This document shows, in pieces, positions 13,098 through 25,844 of a DNA stretch of 32,500 nucleotides. Made by a program: the position numbers and the translations under genes. The notes beneath the pieces were generated by a model. The model made no database searches and was not told where the DNA came from. It saw only the letters and a program-made list of their open reading frames with translations. Origin of the DNA: Chrysomallon squamiferum (lineage: Eukaryota; Mollusca; Gastropoda; Neomphalida; Peltospiridae); contig CM022676.1 in the NCBI GenBank assembly GCA_012295275.1, positions 8,916,086-8,948,585 of the forward strand. The letters are read 5' to 3'. Each line of letters opens with the position of its first letter. The first letter of the stretch is position 1.

Positions 13098-14827
13098 AGT
13101 TTCTAAACGCACTCACAGTTGTAAAGAAATATTCGTATTATGGTCTGTATGTGCACTAAATTCTTATTAATCCGGACATTTTACAGACACATATGTCAAA
13201 ATTTGAAATAAACATTGGAAAACAATAATAACAATAATAATAAAAAGTTAAAAAATTAAAATAAATAAATAAATTAATCAATAAATGCGTTAATAAGTAA
13301 TTTAATAATAGTAATAAAAACAACAGCAACAGCAATAATAATAACAACAACAACAACACCAAAAACGACAACAACAACAACATTAATAATGATTAAAAGT
13401 GGTAATGAATAAATCCAAACGAATAAAAAAATTCACATAAAATGAAATGAATTAATTAATAAAATTCTTACATAATCAACATTAGACTATCAGGAGACGA
13501 CGAAGGGCAACAGCTTATATCCACATGGCCTGAATAATAATAATAATAGTAATAATAATAATAATGATAATAATAATAATAATAATGATAATGATGATGA
13601 TAATAATAATAATAAAAAAGAAGAAGAAGGAAGAATATAATGATGATCATCAATAATTGTAATTATTGCTGACCTTGTAACATAAGAATGTTAATAATAA
13701 CAACACCAACAACGACAACAACAAAAATGATAGTGGTAGTAGTAGCAGTAGTAGTAGTAGTAATAGAAGAGGAAAGCGAAGAAGAACAAGACAGTGATGA
13801 TCAACAACAATCGTAGTTATTGCTCTACCTGGGAACTGGAGCATCTTGCTTTCATGCTTTTCACCGCCTGGACTCATCATAATAAGAACTGCTTTTTTTC
13901 CCACTAAGAAATGAAGGAGTTGATGCAAATGATAAAGTGCAGTTGATTCGAGTTTGATAGTCTGTCTCGCAAAACCACTTGTCACGTGCTACCTTAGTGT
14001 ACTTTTCTGGAAATGCCTTTTCTTTCGTTTCTCCTTTGATCTGCATTTAATAATGATGATGTTCATTCTGTTAATGTCGCGATAGTAATAATAATAATAA
14101 TAGAAATAATATTATGAATAATATTAATAATGATGATAAAGAGAAAAAGGCACACATGACATAATGGTGGTGACGTTTATGCTAGTGCAAAAGATGATGA
14201 TGATGGTAATGATAATAGTAATGAATAAATAAATAAAAAGAATAACATCTATAATAATAATAATAATAAAAAAAAAAAAAAATAATAATAAATAAATAAA
14301 TAAACAATACATTATGACGAAGACATATACATAACATTTTCAAAGAATGGACATATTCAATAGGATCCATTTTTGTTCTCTCGTGTACTTCTACATCCTT
14401 ATGTTCCTTTACTTTCTCAAAATCTTGAGAGAAACATGTACACATAGACAAAAATACATCAACGCAAAGCAATGAAAAACACGTAGAAAGTCTCATGTAA
14501 CACAATTCATATTCATATTAACTTTAACATTTAAAGGAACGTTAGAAAAGTCTTCTTGTACAAACCTTGTATTTCCAATGGCACTTTGCATTTTCTGTTG
14601 TACAAAATGCATAAGCGAGGGTTTTGAATGGCAAGGATATACTTTTTATTTTGTCCAGAAAAGCATTGCTGGTACTTATTGTGTCTACGAAACAAAAAAA
14701 AAACAAAAAAAAACTCAAATCAAATAATATCTTGTTGGAATAGCACTAGTAATAGTTAATGACAATAAGTAAATATAAATGTTGAAAAATCTAAATTTAC
14801 AATAAATATATAAATAAATAACGGTAA

Positions 14828-14879
<52 letters not shown>

Positions 14880-15006
14880 TAAAAAACAGTGTTCTGTATA
14901 AAAGTCAAATCATACACTAAGCTAAATTTCAAACTGAAGGCTGCAACTAGACATCTGACGTTTTGGTGTACCTAAAATTACATCGTACAGGCTGAAAATC
15001 CTCTCC

Positions 15007-15052
<46 letters not shown>

Positions 15053-15122
15053 CTCGATATATTGGAAACTCGAAGTGTTTGGGATTTGAAAATTGTTCCA
15101 GTTTTTTAAACATAAGGGCATA
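13098..15122 (+). repeat. Segmental duplication copy 2, left part
   Basis: This is the direct counterpart of 6400-8712 with the same order of anchors. The AAT tract is shorter (13533-13615). It adds a poly-T at about 15021-15051. Homology stops just after the CATAAGGGCATAG block at 15122, the same place as in copy 1. Confidence 0.85.
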
Positions 15123-15171
15123 GTAATAATAACGATAATAATAATGATAATAATAATAATAATAATAATAA

Positions 15172-15202
<31 letters not shown>

Positions 15203-15544
15203 AAGAAGAATAAAGCTTCTGCCAGGATAACAATCCAAAAACAAAGATATCAGTATTTCAACGGCTACAAAAATTTCCGATGTCGCAGCTTTTCGGATCT
15301 GGGAGTTTACTGATCAAGGATTTTCATCCTGCGTTTGCTTATTTGAAGCAGCAACAATATACAGATCTTGAAATATACTGTGTATCGGTATCAATCAGTA
15401 AAATAAAATTGTTCTAATAAAATTCTTTACACTTGCAAATTATTATTTTATTGTTTCAGGCAACCAATGATCACTCTTACTAGAATGAAACAACAGAAGA
15501 AGAAGAAGAAGAAGGAGACCTTTCCTGAGTGATAGCTGTACTGT

Positions 15545-15748
15545 TTTTCTGGTAAGTCTAAAAAATGGTGACCTCACGACAAATCGCTGATACACTTCAT
15601 TATTAATTAAGCACGTGAGGACGAAATGAATTTGAAAGATGGCTTAGAAGTTTGTAGAATATATTTTTAGTGTGTTTCTTCGTATTTATAAAGGTACGCT
15701 TTAATTACTTTGTAAATAAAGTGCCTCCTGTTTTTGGTGACCCCAGAG
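15545..15748 (+). mobile_element. Possible LTR fragment of a Ty3-type element
   Basis: A TATA-like TTTATAAAGG (near 15686), an AATAAA (near 15714) and then TGGTGACCCCAGAG (15735-15748) appear in the order promoter, poly(A) signal, primer-binding-site-like sequence. TGGTGACCCC just past the LTR is common in Ty3/gypsy-type elements, by recollection. No coding part, terminal TG/CA pair or target duplication was identified. Confidence 0.28.
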
Positions 15749-15815
15749 ACCAGCTTCCACATGTGAAACGTGGACATGAACAGTAATATCCTTTCTTTTC
15801 CATTTTTTTTAGTAG

Positions 15816-15856
15816 TTCTTCTTCTTCTTCTTCTTCTTCTTCTTCTTCTTCTTCTT

Positions 15857-15949
<93 letters not shown>

Positions 15950-15970
15950 GTTATTATTATTATTATTATC
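15816..15970 (+). repeat. (TTC)23 followed by (ATT)n microsatellite
   Basis: Twenty-three uninterrupted TTC units (15816-15884) switch directly to ATT units. A pure pyrimidine/purine mirror tract of this length can form triplex DNA. Confidence 0.9.
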
Positions 15971-16404
15971 GTTGTTGTTGTTCTTGTTTTGCCGATTTGG
16001 ATTTGTTATTACTGTACGGCACACTTTATTTTTTGTCTTTTTTATTTATTTTATTTCATTTTATTATATTTATTTTCTTCTTTTTTTTCTTTCTTTCTTT
16101 CTTTCTTTATTTATTTTTTTACTTATTTTTGTTTCTCTGAATTGAGATTAAAGATATTATATTTACATACATCAATGAACTCGAAATGTTTCCATTTGTA
16201 TTGTATGATAAAACCGCAATCCTTCCTATGGCTATGGACTTTGATACGGTGCATGCAAATAAAATTTGTAAATATGTTCAAAAAATTTTCTATCATTTTG
16301 AGGGGAGACTTCTAGACAACATATGGTGCCGATTGAATGTGTACCTTCAAGACAGATAGCACTTTATATAGTAACTACATCATACTATCTTGATAATTTC
16401 TTAA

Positions 16405-16680
16405 ATGCTGTGTGAATTCATCATAATACCGAATTTAAGATTTTTAATACTTACTGAATTCATCATAATGCCGAATTTAAGATATTTAATACTTACTGAA
16501 TTCATCATATAACTGAATTTTTAATACTGAGAAAGTTCGTCACGAAATCTGAGATATTAAGTGCTGAATTCACTGAGTTTTTAAATCAAAATAAGTTCAT
16601 CATATCACTGAATTAGCAATATCAAATATTTGATGAATTCATCAAGTCACTGGCGTTAAGCACGCTGAATGAATTTGTCA
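16405..16680 (+). repeat. Degenerate 42-bp minisatellite
   Basis: GAATTCATCATA recurs at 16414, 16456 and 16498, exactly 42 bp apart, with GCCGAATTTAAGATATTTAA inside the unit. Less regular units follow to about 16680. The corresponding region of copy 1 (about 9410-9710) holds the same family in a more decayed state. Confidence 0.75.
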
Positions 16681-16925
16681 TTTTATATTACTAATTGGAA
16701 CTAATTACATGATGAATTACAAACCTGTCTGTTTGACATAAATTATGAATATAAAGATAAGTAAATAACTCTTCTCAAACATTTTCAGATATTCTTTCTC
16801 CAGTCTTCGTTATTTTTGTAATTTCTAGAAAATAAAGCAAGCGATGTTAAGAAAATACAATATCACTGGATAATTGCGTGAACTAATAAAAACAATTGAT
16901 AATATCAAAACACCTATAACAAATG

Positions 16926-16974
<49 letters not shown>

Positions 16975-17500
16975 CACATACATATATACGTACATACATA
17001 CATACATACACACATACATACATACACACACACAGTGCTGTGAGTATTTGAGTATTTCACACCATAAGAGTGGTGATCGGATATTTACGGTAATACATTA
17101 TGACCGATGGTTTATTTTATGTAATATTTTTCTGCATAAGAAATGATTAACTGAATGCTCATAAAGAAGATTACAAATACTTAATTTTTGTCTTATTTTA
17201 TTATTATTATTATTTTTTTTTTTTTTTTTTTTTTTTTTTTGTCTGGGAATCTCGTTTCATTTATCAATAAAGGCGGTAATGGCGTCATTTCACGTCTAAC
17301 TGAAGAATGTTATTTTTATTGTGCTGTTTTGTATCCATGTATAAATTTTAAAAATAAATAAATAAATAAATAAATAATATAAAAAAGAAAAGACTGGAAA
17401 TGAATTTCAATACTTAGATGAAACTCAAGTAAAATAAAAAATTTAAAATAATAATATTGGTACATACCTCGATCAGCGAGCAGACTGGATTAGTGCGATA

Positions 17501-17508
17501 TGACGTCA
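17501..17508. promoter_or_regulatory. Perfect CRE octamer, copy 2
   Basis: TGACGTCA, at the position matching 10731-10738 in copy 1 and about 630 bp upstream of the RRP1 start codon. Confidence 0.35.
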
Positions 17509-17670
17509 AAACTTTGCATGCAGACGTCACGGCGCGAAAAATACTGTCGTGTACTTAATCAGATACTCCATTGTAAAAACGAAATAATAATAATAAAATT
17601 ATTACAGGTACCAGACGACTTATCGGGCAGGTTTTTGACGGGAAGTAATCCAGATTTTTTAATTTTCTTT

Positions 17671-17748
17671 GCCTCTGCGAAGTATATTGGCGTTGATATT
17701 ATATATATATATATATATAATATCAACGCCAATATACTTTGCAGAGAC
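17671..17748. repeat. 78-bp near-perfect palindrome with (TA)n centre
   Basis: Left arm CTCTGCGAAGTATATTGGCG and its continuation GTTGATATT mirror the right arm, which ends CGCCAATATACTTTGCAGAG. The arms differ at only two positions. The TA centre is self-complementary, so the whole block can extrude as one hairpin. Confidence 0.92.
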
Positions 17749-18109
17749 ATGAACAAAAATTAGTGTGCATGTTTGGAACACATAACATAGCAAAACGTAA
17801 GCACGAAATAAGGTTTGTTAGAACGGTCCCTCAAAAATCCAGATTTCTAAAAAATGGCAACTGCATAAACGGCACCAAGAAATTAAATATTAAAAAACTC
17901 ATAACTTTGGAAACATCTGACAGAGAACTTGATTTTTTTTTTTTTTTTTTTTAATTTATCACTGAAGTTGTATTTTTCCTAAAATGAAATTAAATACAAA
18001 GAATTTTAATCGAAAAGCAATTGTAAACTTGAATTACTCCCCTTAGACCGAAATAATAATTTTGTTACTGCCACACTAAATAGAGTGATGGCCCCTGAGT
18101 TTGCACACT
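17749..18109. other. Upstream region of RRP1
   Basis: AT-rich DNA with a poly-T run at about 17933-17952. No TATA box stands out near the gene, which fits a housekeeping promoter. No other gene is seen. Confidence 0.5.
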
Positions 18110-18117
18110 ACTTCCGG
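18110..18117 (-). promoter_or_regulatory. ETS-family site at the RRP1 start
   Basis: ACTTCCGG, the reverse of CCGGAAGT, an exact GABP/ETS core, lies 18 bp before the RRP1 start codon. ETS sites close to the transcription start are typical of housekeeping and ribosome-biogenesis genes. The position suggests a very short 5' untranslated region or a site within it. Confidence 0.5.
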
Positions 18118-18120
18118 TCC

Positions 18121-18210
18121 ATGTGGGAAAGAAAATGGAAGTATCAACAGAAGTGGAGTTTGCTCAAAAACTTGCTTCGAATGAGAAGAAAGAAAGAGAT
18201 AAAGCAATAA
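18121..18210 (+). other. Overlapping upstream ORF of 29 codons
   Basis: ATG at 18121 lies 14 nt before the RRP1 ATG in another frame and stops at TAA 18208-18210, inside exon 1. Its context is weak (C at -3, T at +4), while the RRP1 ATG is strong (A at -3, G at +4). It matters only if transcription starts before 18121. Confidence 0.4.
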
Positions 18211-18246
18211 AGAAATTACGAAAATATTTTTCAGCAAAGGCAAAAG
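18135..18246 (+). CDS. RRP1: RRP1 exon 1
   Basis: Starts [20 protein letters not shown] and continues as a basic helix ([17 protein letters not shown]). The donor is AAAAG|GTATGA. It ends one base into a codon (phase 1). Its charged N-terminal helix matches the start of other RRP1 proteins. Confidence 0.92.
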
Positions 18247-19904
18247 GTATGAAAAAAAGAAGACAATGCAACAGCTCTAATATTAGTGCACGAAAAGTCG
18301 AAACTATCTGTTAGTGTTAGAACTTTAGTAATCAGAACATTCTTTCTCAAAATTAAATAATCACTATAATTTATAAATATAATCATGATAATATGTTGCG
18401 GACAGGAAAGTAGTTATGTTGAAATTGCAGTTTATAATTATATATATTTTTTTTGATCTTGGAAAGTTTTGACAACAAAATTTCTACTATGAATGATTTA
18501 CTCTCTTACAGTTGGCTTTTCTGAAGAGGATTATCTCAAGATATGGAAAGGATTACATTACTGCATGTGGATGCAAGACAAACCACTGATACAGGTATTT
18601 TTAACCACATAAGAGCCACTCATCTGGGCTCCTCAAAATATTTGAACGGAAATTGCAAATGTAAACATTAACCCTAAACTTTACCAAAACATTAACACAA
18701 GACAGGTATATAATAATGTAAGAACAATATACAGACATAAAAACATAGTAAAATATTTAGGCTGGGTTCGGTGAAATATGTTAGGATAATTATAGGTGCA
18801 GTTGTAACTTAACTATGTTGACTTGAGGTTTGGTTTTAAGTTCGAATTCTGTGAGGTTCAGCAGTAACATCAATCAGGTTTTCATAGAAGTCGCTGAGGT
18901 TGAATCAACTTGATAGTATATCATGGACAATAACAAAGAAAAATCTATGTTTATATTTAATCACTTATCCCTAAGAGAAACTTTCAACATCTCTGCACAT
19001 ATTGCGACTGCCAAACTAATGTCCTGCTCTTCAAATGTTTTTTGATTTTTTATATATACATATATATCTGGTTGTGGCTTTTCTAGTTAACAAGTAAAGA
19101 TATCTAATATTATTAAATTAATACTAACTTGTGTCTTGTGATTGTCCAAAATGGCTGTACTGATGATGTTTGCCTTATTGGGGTCAAGATTTTACAGGAA
19201 GGGACAGAGCAAATGAAGCCTGCATCTCAGGGTTTCACTATAGTGGACACTGTCCACATTTTCAGACGCCAGGACAAGTATTGATGGCATATGCCATTGG
19301 AGATACAGCAAAATACAAAACCTGTGTGTTTGTGTGTGTGTATATATATATATATATATACACACACAGTAAACACGTTATATGTACAATTGTTTTCACT
19401 GTTAATATACAAAGTATAAAAACCAAACTGCAGTCTTGAGAATTCTTAAAGCGATGTTTAATTAATCATTATTAATGAATAATAATTTGTAAAAAAAACA
19501 ACTATATATATATATATGGATGTTTTGAGTGTTTGTTCCTTATGTAACTGTTGTTTGAATGCTTACTAACAGATCTGCTTTGTTGTTTGTAGGAGGAGCT
19601 GTCAACAAACATCACACGCATTGTTCACATTCTGAAGAACCACACACAGGCTCTGCTTTTTGTCAAAGTTTTCTTCCTCACGGAGGCCAGAGAGTGGAGT
19701 GGGATTGATGTCTGGCGCATTGATAAGTTTATGATGGTATTTTTCTTCTCGTTTAACGTTCTTGTCTCTTTTTTTTTAATTCCTATAATAAATGCATGCA
19801 CGCATGCATGCATGCGAACCCTCAGTAAATTTACTATTATACTTTTGCCAGAATGTCAGTGATGTATGTGAACCTTTGATTCATTCAGTGAATGACTGTT
19901 ACAA

Positions 19905-19949
<45 letters not shown>

Positions 19950-22900
19950 TGTATGGCTCCATGGCCATGAATAATTCTTTGTCTATGGGTCCAGCTTGTC
20001 GTGTAATTTTAAAAACTCGGAATGTTTTAAAACCTGGACATTCATTAACCATACCCATACTAAAAATAAAATTTATAATAATAATAATATACTTAACCTG
20101 TCTTTTCGTACAACCCTGAAGAAATGAAATTAAAACCAGCAAACAATGAAAATAAAGCAACATTCACTTCGTAACGTATCATAATGAACCACAGAGACCA
20201 TTTGTGTGGCCAGGAGCTCATCCCAATTTGTCGATTTTTCTCATTTAATTTTATGGACCAAGTTTAAAAATATAAATTAAACTTTAAAAGAATTAAATTG
20301 TATTTTAATGGATCCAGATTAACAAACACTTTTGAAGTTACTTTTACGACAGGGGTGAGGGAGGGGGGGAAAAAATGATCTGATACATGTACATTCTCAT
20401 GCATGATATATTTATTTTATTTACATTTCTGGATTTTCTGAATGAAACCTTAAACATACAGGGGGGGGGTGCACAACACACAACGTTTCGACTTTATAAA
20501 CAGTTTTTTAAAATAAATTTCAACTTGAAGCAGCACGACATAAAATTCAAACGTCCACAGGCAAACGCAAATGTCAGCGTAGTGGTAGAATGCGACGTTT
20601 GCTTCGGAGTCGTTTGCAAGCTTTGTTTACATCTGCTTTGTATTTGCAATTTTTGTTTCATTTTTTTTATGTACTATAATTATTGTTCACCCTTTCATTT
20701 TCCTGCAGCCTAGTTCAACTTCTTGATGTATACATATGACTTTTAGGGTATTTTAGGTTAGCTAAGTGACTTAGGCTATCATAATTCCAACTTGCATTGA
20801 AAACTGCCATAAGTCAGTACATAGAAACAGATCTACAACATAATTTGCCGATTCCTGTACACTTAGAATTTATAAAATGATGGGGAAAAAAAGGTATTTA
20901 ACAGATACAAATTAGCACATTTCTGGAAACCATTATTTTGGGAGATGAAGCGATGGTCTTGTACATGAATGCTGACATTTAAACATTTATTTTTTTATTT
21001 TTTTATTCATTTATATATTTATATATTTATATTTCTGGATTTTTGCTGTTTACTAGACTGAGACTTAAAATAAAATAGAATAAAAATAAAATAGAATAAA
21101 AATAAAATAAACAATAGCAAATAAAGAACAAAACTGTTTTTAGGAGAAATTGTTCAAATTAATAACACATCTGAAGATAGCTGTTGAAAGCTGAATAAAT
21201 GATGTTCTATTTGTATATTCACACTTAAACACACACACACACACACACACACACAAGAGAACATAACACAGACATACACCTAACATTTAACATAACAAGT
21301 GCAAAACGTAATTTTCTCTTACAGTTTGTTCGTCACATGCTGAACCAGACTCTAACCTACTTGAAGAATCACAGCTGGGATCAGTCGGTTATCAAAGAAT
21401 TTGTGGACGTGATAAGCGACTCGCTTCTCGACTCTTCAAACGACGAAGTCCCAGATGGGATTCGTATTCATCTGTCTGACATCTACCTTAGTGAGCTGAG
21501 CAGAGTTGGTGGAAAACAAGTGAGAATTGTATTTGATGTTTACCTACGTAATATTTTAAATAATGCATACGTACATGTGTAGAGATACCTACGCATTTTC
21601 ATACAAATATACCTAAATATATGTACATTCATGTACATCCGTACACACACAGACAAGAATAAAAATATAATAAAAATAAAATAAATTAACTAATTAATTC
21701 AGTAATTGATAATAATAATAATAAGAATAAGAAGAAGCAGTAAATAAATACATACATACACATGTATATGTAAACACATATCAAGTGGTTAGAGCTGTTT
21801 ATATATATTAATAGACAGTTCCATCAGTTTTCTTGTTATGATCATCAATAGGTTTTCATAAAGTTTATTCAAGTGAACTTCTGACTGAACTGTGTACACA
21901 GTTATAATTTGTTTCTATATGTTTTTCACTGTCTGTATATTTCACATGTTCCGAAAAGTTTTATTTTTAATTCTTATTATTTTTTTTATTTTTTTTTATT
22001 TTTTTTCAACAGCTAACAGCTGAACAAGTGACTTATTTTCTCTCTCCGTTTATCAACTTCATCAAGAACGCCAGAAAGTAAGTTTAATAATAGAAAAACA
22101 AAACATTCATTGTATTAATTAGAAAAACTAAGTTTCTGTCTTATTTAAATCACCTCAGAATCTATCCAAAACCAGGCTGCCGGTTTAATTTTCTACTAAT
22201 ATGTTGTTAAAACAATTATTTATTCAGCTCAATTTTATCCACAAAGATAATACATAATAACGAATAGCATTATGCAGCAAATTTGGTTTAAAAACATAAT
22301 TTACTATTTATTATATACGGTATGCAACGTATGTCTTAGTTTACCTGTAAATAAATCTTCATTTTTATTTTCTGCTTTAACAAGTTGGTTGAAAGTGACA
22401 TGACAAATAAACATTTTTATAGATTTATTTGATCAAACTGATAACTGGAAACAATAATTTGAATATATCTTCGAAATCTTGATAATAACTTTATTAATGC
22501 ATATATTTTTGTATAAAATTTAAAAAATAATTTTTTGTATAAATTAAAGATATAGATTTGCTAATATACTTATATAGTAATAACTATAAATATTTTATAT
22601 ATACTTATAAATAATTTTTTATATATCTGTATTTTATTTTCATAAAATTAACATGGTACTTAATAATTTTACAAATTTATATATTGTGTATATTATACTA
22701 AATACGTTTTAAATTATTTATTTATATTTGTATACTTGTAAATTACTTTGTTATAAACTTTAACTACTATGGAGTTTCGCTAACAAACTGAAATAATAAT
22801 ATATTTTACATACTTCCAGCTGGTTGGTTTTTTAATTCCTCACCTAAAAATTATACATGATCACGTGGAAATGCACAACTTAAGTTTTATTATCAGTTGT

Positions 22901-24216
22901 TATATTTAACCTTTGTAATAGTTGTTTTTAAATTTCCTTTTTCAGTTTACATGTTATCAATCGTGTCATATCTGCAGTTTTTCAACCAATGATTTTTCAA
23001 ACCATTGAACACTTTAAAAAGAAGCATGAAAAAGAGAAAGGTGATGCTGATGATGATGATGGTGGTGCTGGGTCAGAAGTTGATGATGGTGATGATGATG
23101 TTATTGATGAAATGACTGGCAAAGTTAAATTAAAGTTTCCGGTATGCGATAAATAATTTTATTAACGTGAAATAAAATGATTGATGGTATTAATAATTAT
23201 GTTATAATAAGTAAATAAGATTTAGAAAAAAAAAAAAATTATAAAATTTATTTAATTCTGCTTTTATTGTTATTTGTCATCTGATATTATTTCTACATTA
23301 ATAACCTGTATGACTTGTGGAAGAGATTATTATTATTATTTTTTTTTTTTTTTTTTTTTTATCATATGTGCATTATGTTGTTTTTGTTTCAGTTATTTGT
23401 GTTAGGTTCTGTTTCTACAATAACTATCTAAAGGAATTATCTGGATTTTGGGGGTTCTTTTTTGTTCTGTCTTGGTTTTTTTTTTCATTTGCTTTTGTTT
23501 CACTGTATATTGATTATACATGTTGTTACCTGTTTGTATTCAGTATTTCTTGAATATGTTCTTGTTACTGTTATTATTATTACCTGTAACGTTTTTAAAA
23601 CAGACTAGAAATTAGAAATTATTAATATCATTTTGTTTAATTTCCGATTTGTTTTCGTAAAATTTATTTAAATTATTTACCTAGTTCCTTATTTGTGTTT
23701 TTCTATTTGCCTGCTTGTTTATTTATTTTCTTACTTTTATATTTTCGTATTTGCTTTTTTATTTATTCACTTATATATATTTTTTGTATTTGCTTGCTTA
23801 TAAAGTTGTTTGTTCGTTTATTTATTTATTTATTTATTTGTTTTTTTATTTATTTATTTGTTTATTTGTTTATTTATTTATTATGACAGTATGACTGCGG
23901 CTTGATAGCTGACAAACTGTTGGAAGTTTGCAGCAAACCAGATTGTGGAGCCAAGAACAGAAGAATTATTTACAGACTTGTCAAACGGTAAGAACACCTT
24001 TAAAGTAATGACGCTGAACAGGAAAAACAGTGCCCTCTGGCGACAAAGTGAAATATCGCAGGGGTGGGCTATACGACATATATTTATAAATTTTAAATAT
24101 GTCTGTGTCTTCTTCTTCATGCTTCTATGGCCAGAATTATTCTCATTATTGATATTATTATTATATTTTCATTGTTACTTGTATTATAACAATTTTCATT
24201 ATTATTATTGTTTTTA

Positions 24217-24262
<46 letters not shown>

Positions 24263-25812
24263 TACTACTACTACTTATTAACTAATTTTAGTTTAATTCT
24301 ATGATTACTTATTCATACATATGCTTTCTTTTCTTTTAGTATTATTAATTTTTGTTGTTATACTGTAATAATAATAATAAGAATAAGAATAACAATGACA
24401 ACAACAACAGTGGCATTAATATTAAAATAACTAACAGTAAGAACTACAATAACAACAGTAATAAAAAACAGTAAATAAAGTCACAGATTACAGGTGTACT
24501 AATAAAACAAATTTCTGTAACAAGAAATATATATTTTTAACCACTTTCTGCGTTAAAACATCGAATATAAAACTGATTTATTTCACTTCTGATTTCAGAC
24601 TTCGCAACGCTGCCCAAGGCAGGTTGCCAGTGCCAATGACGTATGTAGGGGACGACAAAGTGGAGATGAAAGAAATAAACAGAGCTGTAAAAGCTCTTCA
24701 GTCAATGGAGTTAAATTTCCTGAAGGACAAGCAGAAGAAGAAGAAGAAGAAGAAAAATATTCAAGGTCGAAATTTGATATTTTCAACTTTCACGTAATTT
24801 TTTTGTTTTCAAGAACTGCTATTATTTTATTTATTTTAAATTATTTTCTTTGTTTATTATTATTTTTATTATTATTATTATTATTATTACTAATACTTGT
24901 AGATATTATTTCTGTAAGCTACACATAAAAAAAAACTTCTTTTCTGCTAATTAAAATAAATAAATAATTAAATAACCTATTACATAGCGATTCAAACATT
25001 TCATCTCAGTATCTTTTATTTACACAAACTTACAATGACAAATTCTATATTATTTGTCATATTTTTTTATTGACAAGATTTTTCTTCCTCACATAAAAAA
25101 AAAATCTCTCCTTATTCTTTCTTAACAGAAGAACACTTTTTCTTATATAGCAACAAGAACATTCGTCTCTTAATTACAAGCTTAATATTAAGCTAGAGAA
25201 TCTATTAATGTTGCTGTGAGTTCTAAGTTCAATCCTTCTTGGTGGATCTTTTAAGATATTTCTCATTCCAACCACTGATGTAACAAAAAATCATGGTATA
25301 TAATCATCCTGTTTATGTGATGGTATATTTAAAAGATTTCTTGCTGCTAATTGCAAAGAGTAACCTACAAAGTGGCCACATCAGGTTTTACCTCTTGTGA
25401 TCCTAACTATCTGTTCTGTGGCACATGACTATAAATAGATTATGTCAAACATATCCTTGATTTTTGTTTCATTATTTATATGAGGCAGTTAAAGACTGAA
25501 CAATAGATTATAAAAGGTCTTGAGCAATCGTGTATATATGTACATATACTGTTTATGCACTGTTTATATTTCTAAATGCATTTTTCTAAAATATACTTTT
25601 TAAATAAATGCTTTATTATTTTTTTTATAAAATTAATGATGTCTATTTGCTAATATACTTATATAGTAATAACTATAAATATTTTATGTATACTTATAAT
25701 TAATTTTTTATATATCTGTATTTGTTTTCATAAAATTAAATACACAGTTTTGCTAACATGGTACTTAATAATTTTACAAATTTATATATTGTGTATATTA
25801 CTAAATATGTTT

Positions 25813-25844
<32 letters not shown>

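Larger units (their letters stand above)
15123..16344. other. Sequence unique to duplication copy 2
   Basis: No counterpart exists in copy 1. It holds an (AAT)n(AAG)n tract (15123-15211), about 600 bp of mixed sequence including a possible LTR remnant, and the large TTC/TTA tract at 15816-15970. The open frame through the latter is microsatellite-derived and not supported as a gene. Confidence 0.65.
16345..17665 (+). repeat. Segmental duplication copy 2, right part
   Basis: This is the counterpart of 9390-10857. It ends with GTAATCCAGATTTTTTAATT versus GCAATCCAGATTCTTGAATT in copy 1. It includes the CA tract 16929-16973, CATA repeats near 16977-17026 and the CRE octamer at 17501. Confidence 0.85.
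18595..19592 (+). other. RRP1 intron 2
   Basis: 998 bp. It holds a decayed tRNA-type SINE head (about 18793-18850), a compound GT/AT/AC palindrome (19323-19369) and short TA runs. The open frame at 19170-19439 is not conserved with anything recognised. Confidence 0.8.

Noticed and set aside
15770-16315. 181-codon frame of Leu and Ile
   Set aside because: It is the translation of (TTC)n(ATT)n and of T-rich flanks.
17500-17763. 87-codon frame across the palindrome
   Set aside because: It contains the hairpin and a TA repeat and has no family resemblance.
20584-20612. tRNA- or SINE-like TGGTAGAATG followed by GCTTCGGAGTC in intron 3
   Set aside because: The A-like and B-like words are only about 16 bp apart, far short of tRNA spacing, and the B word has several mismatches.
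21783-21795. AAGTGGTTAGAGC resembling a SINE head
   Set aside because: Only 13 bases with no B box at the right distance.
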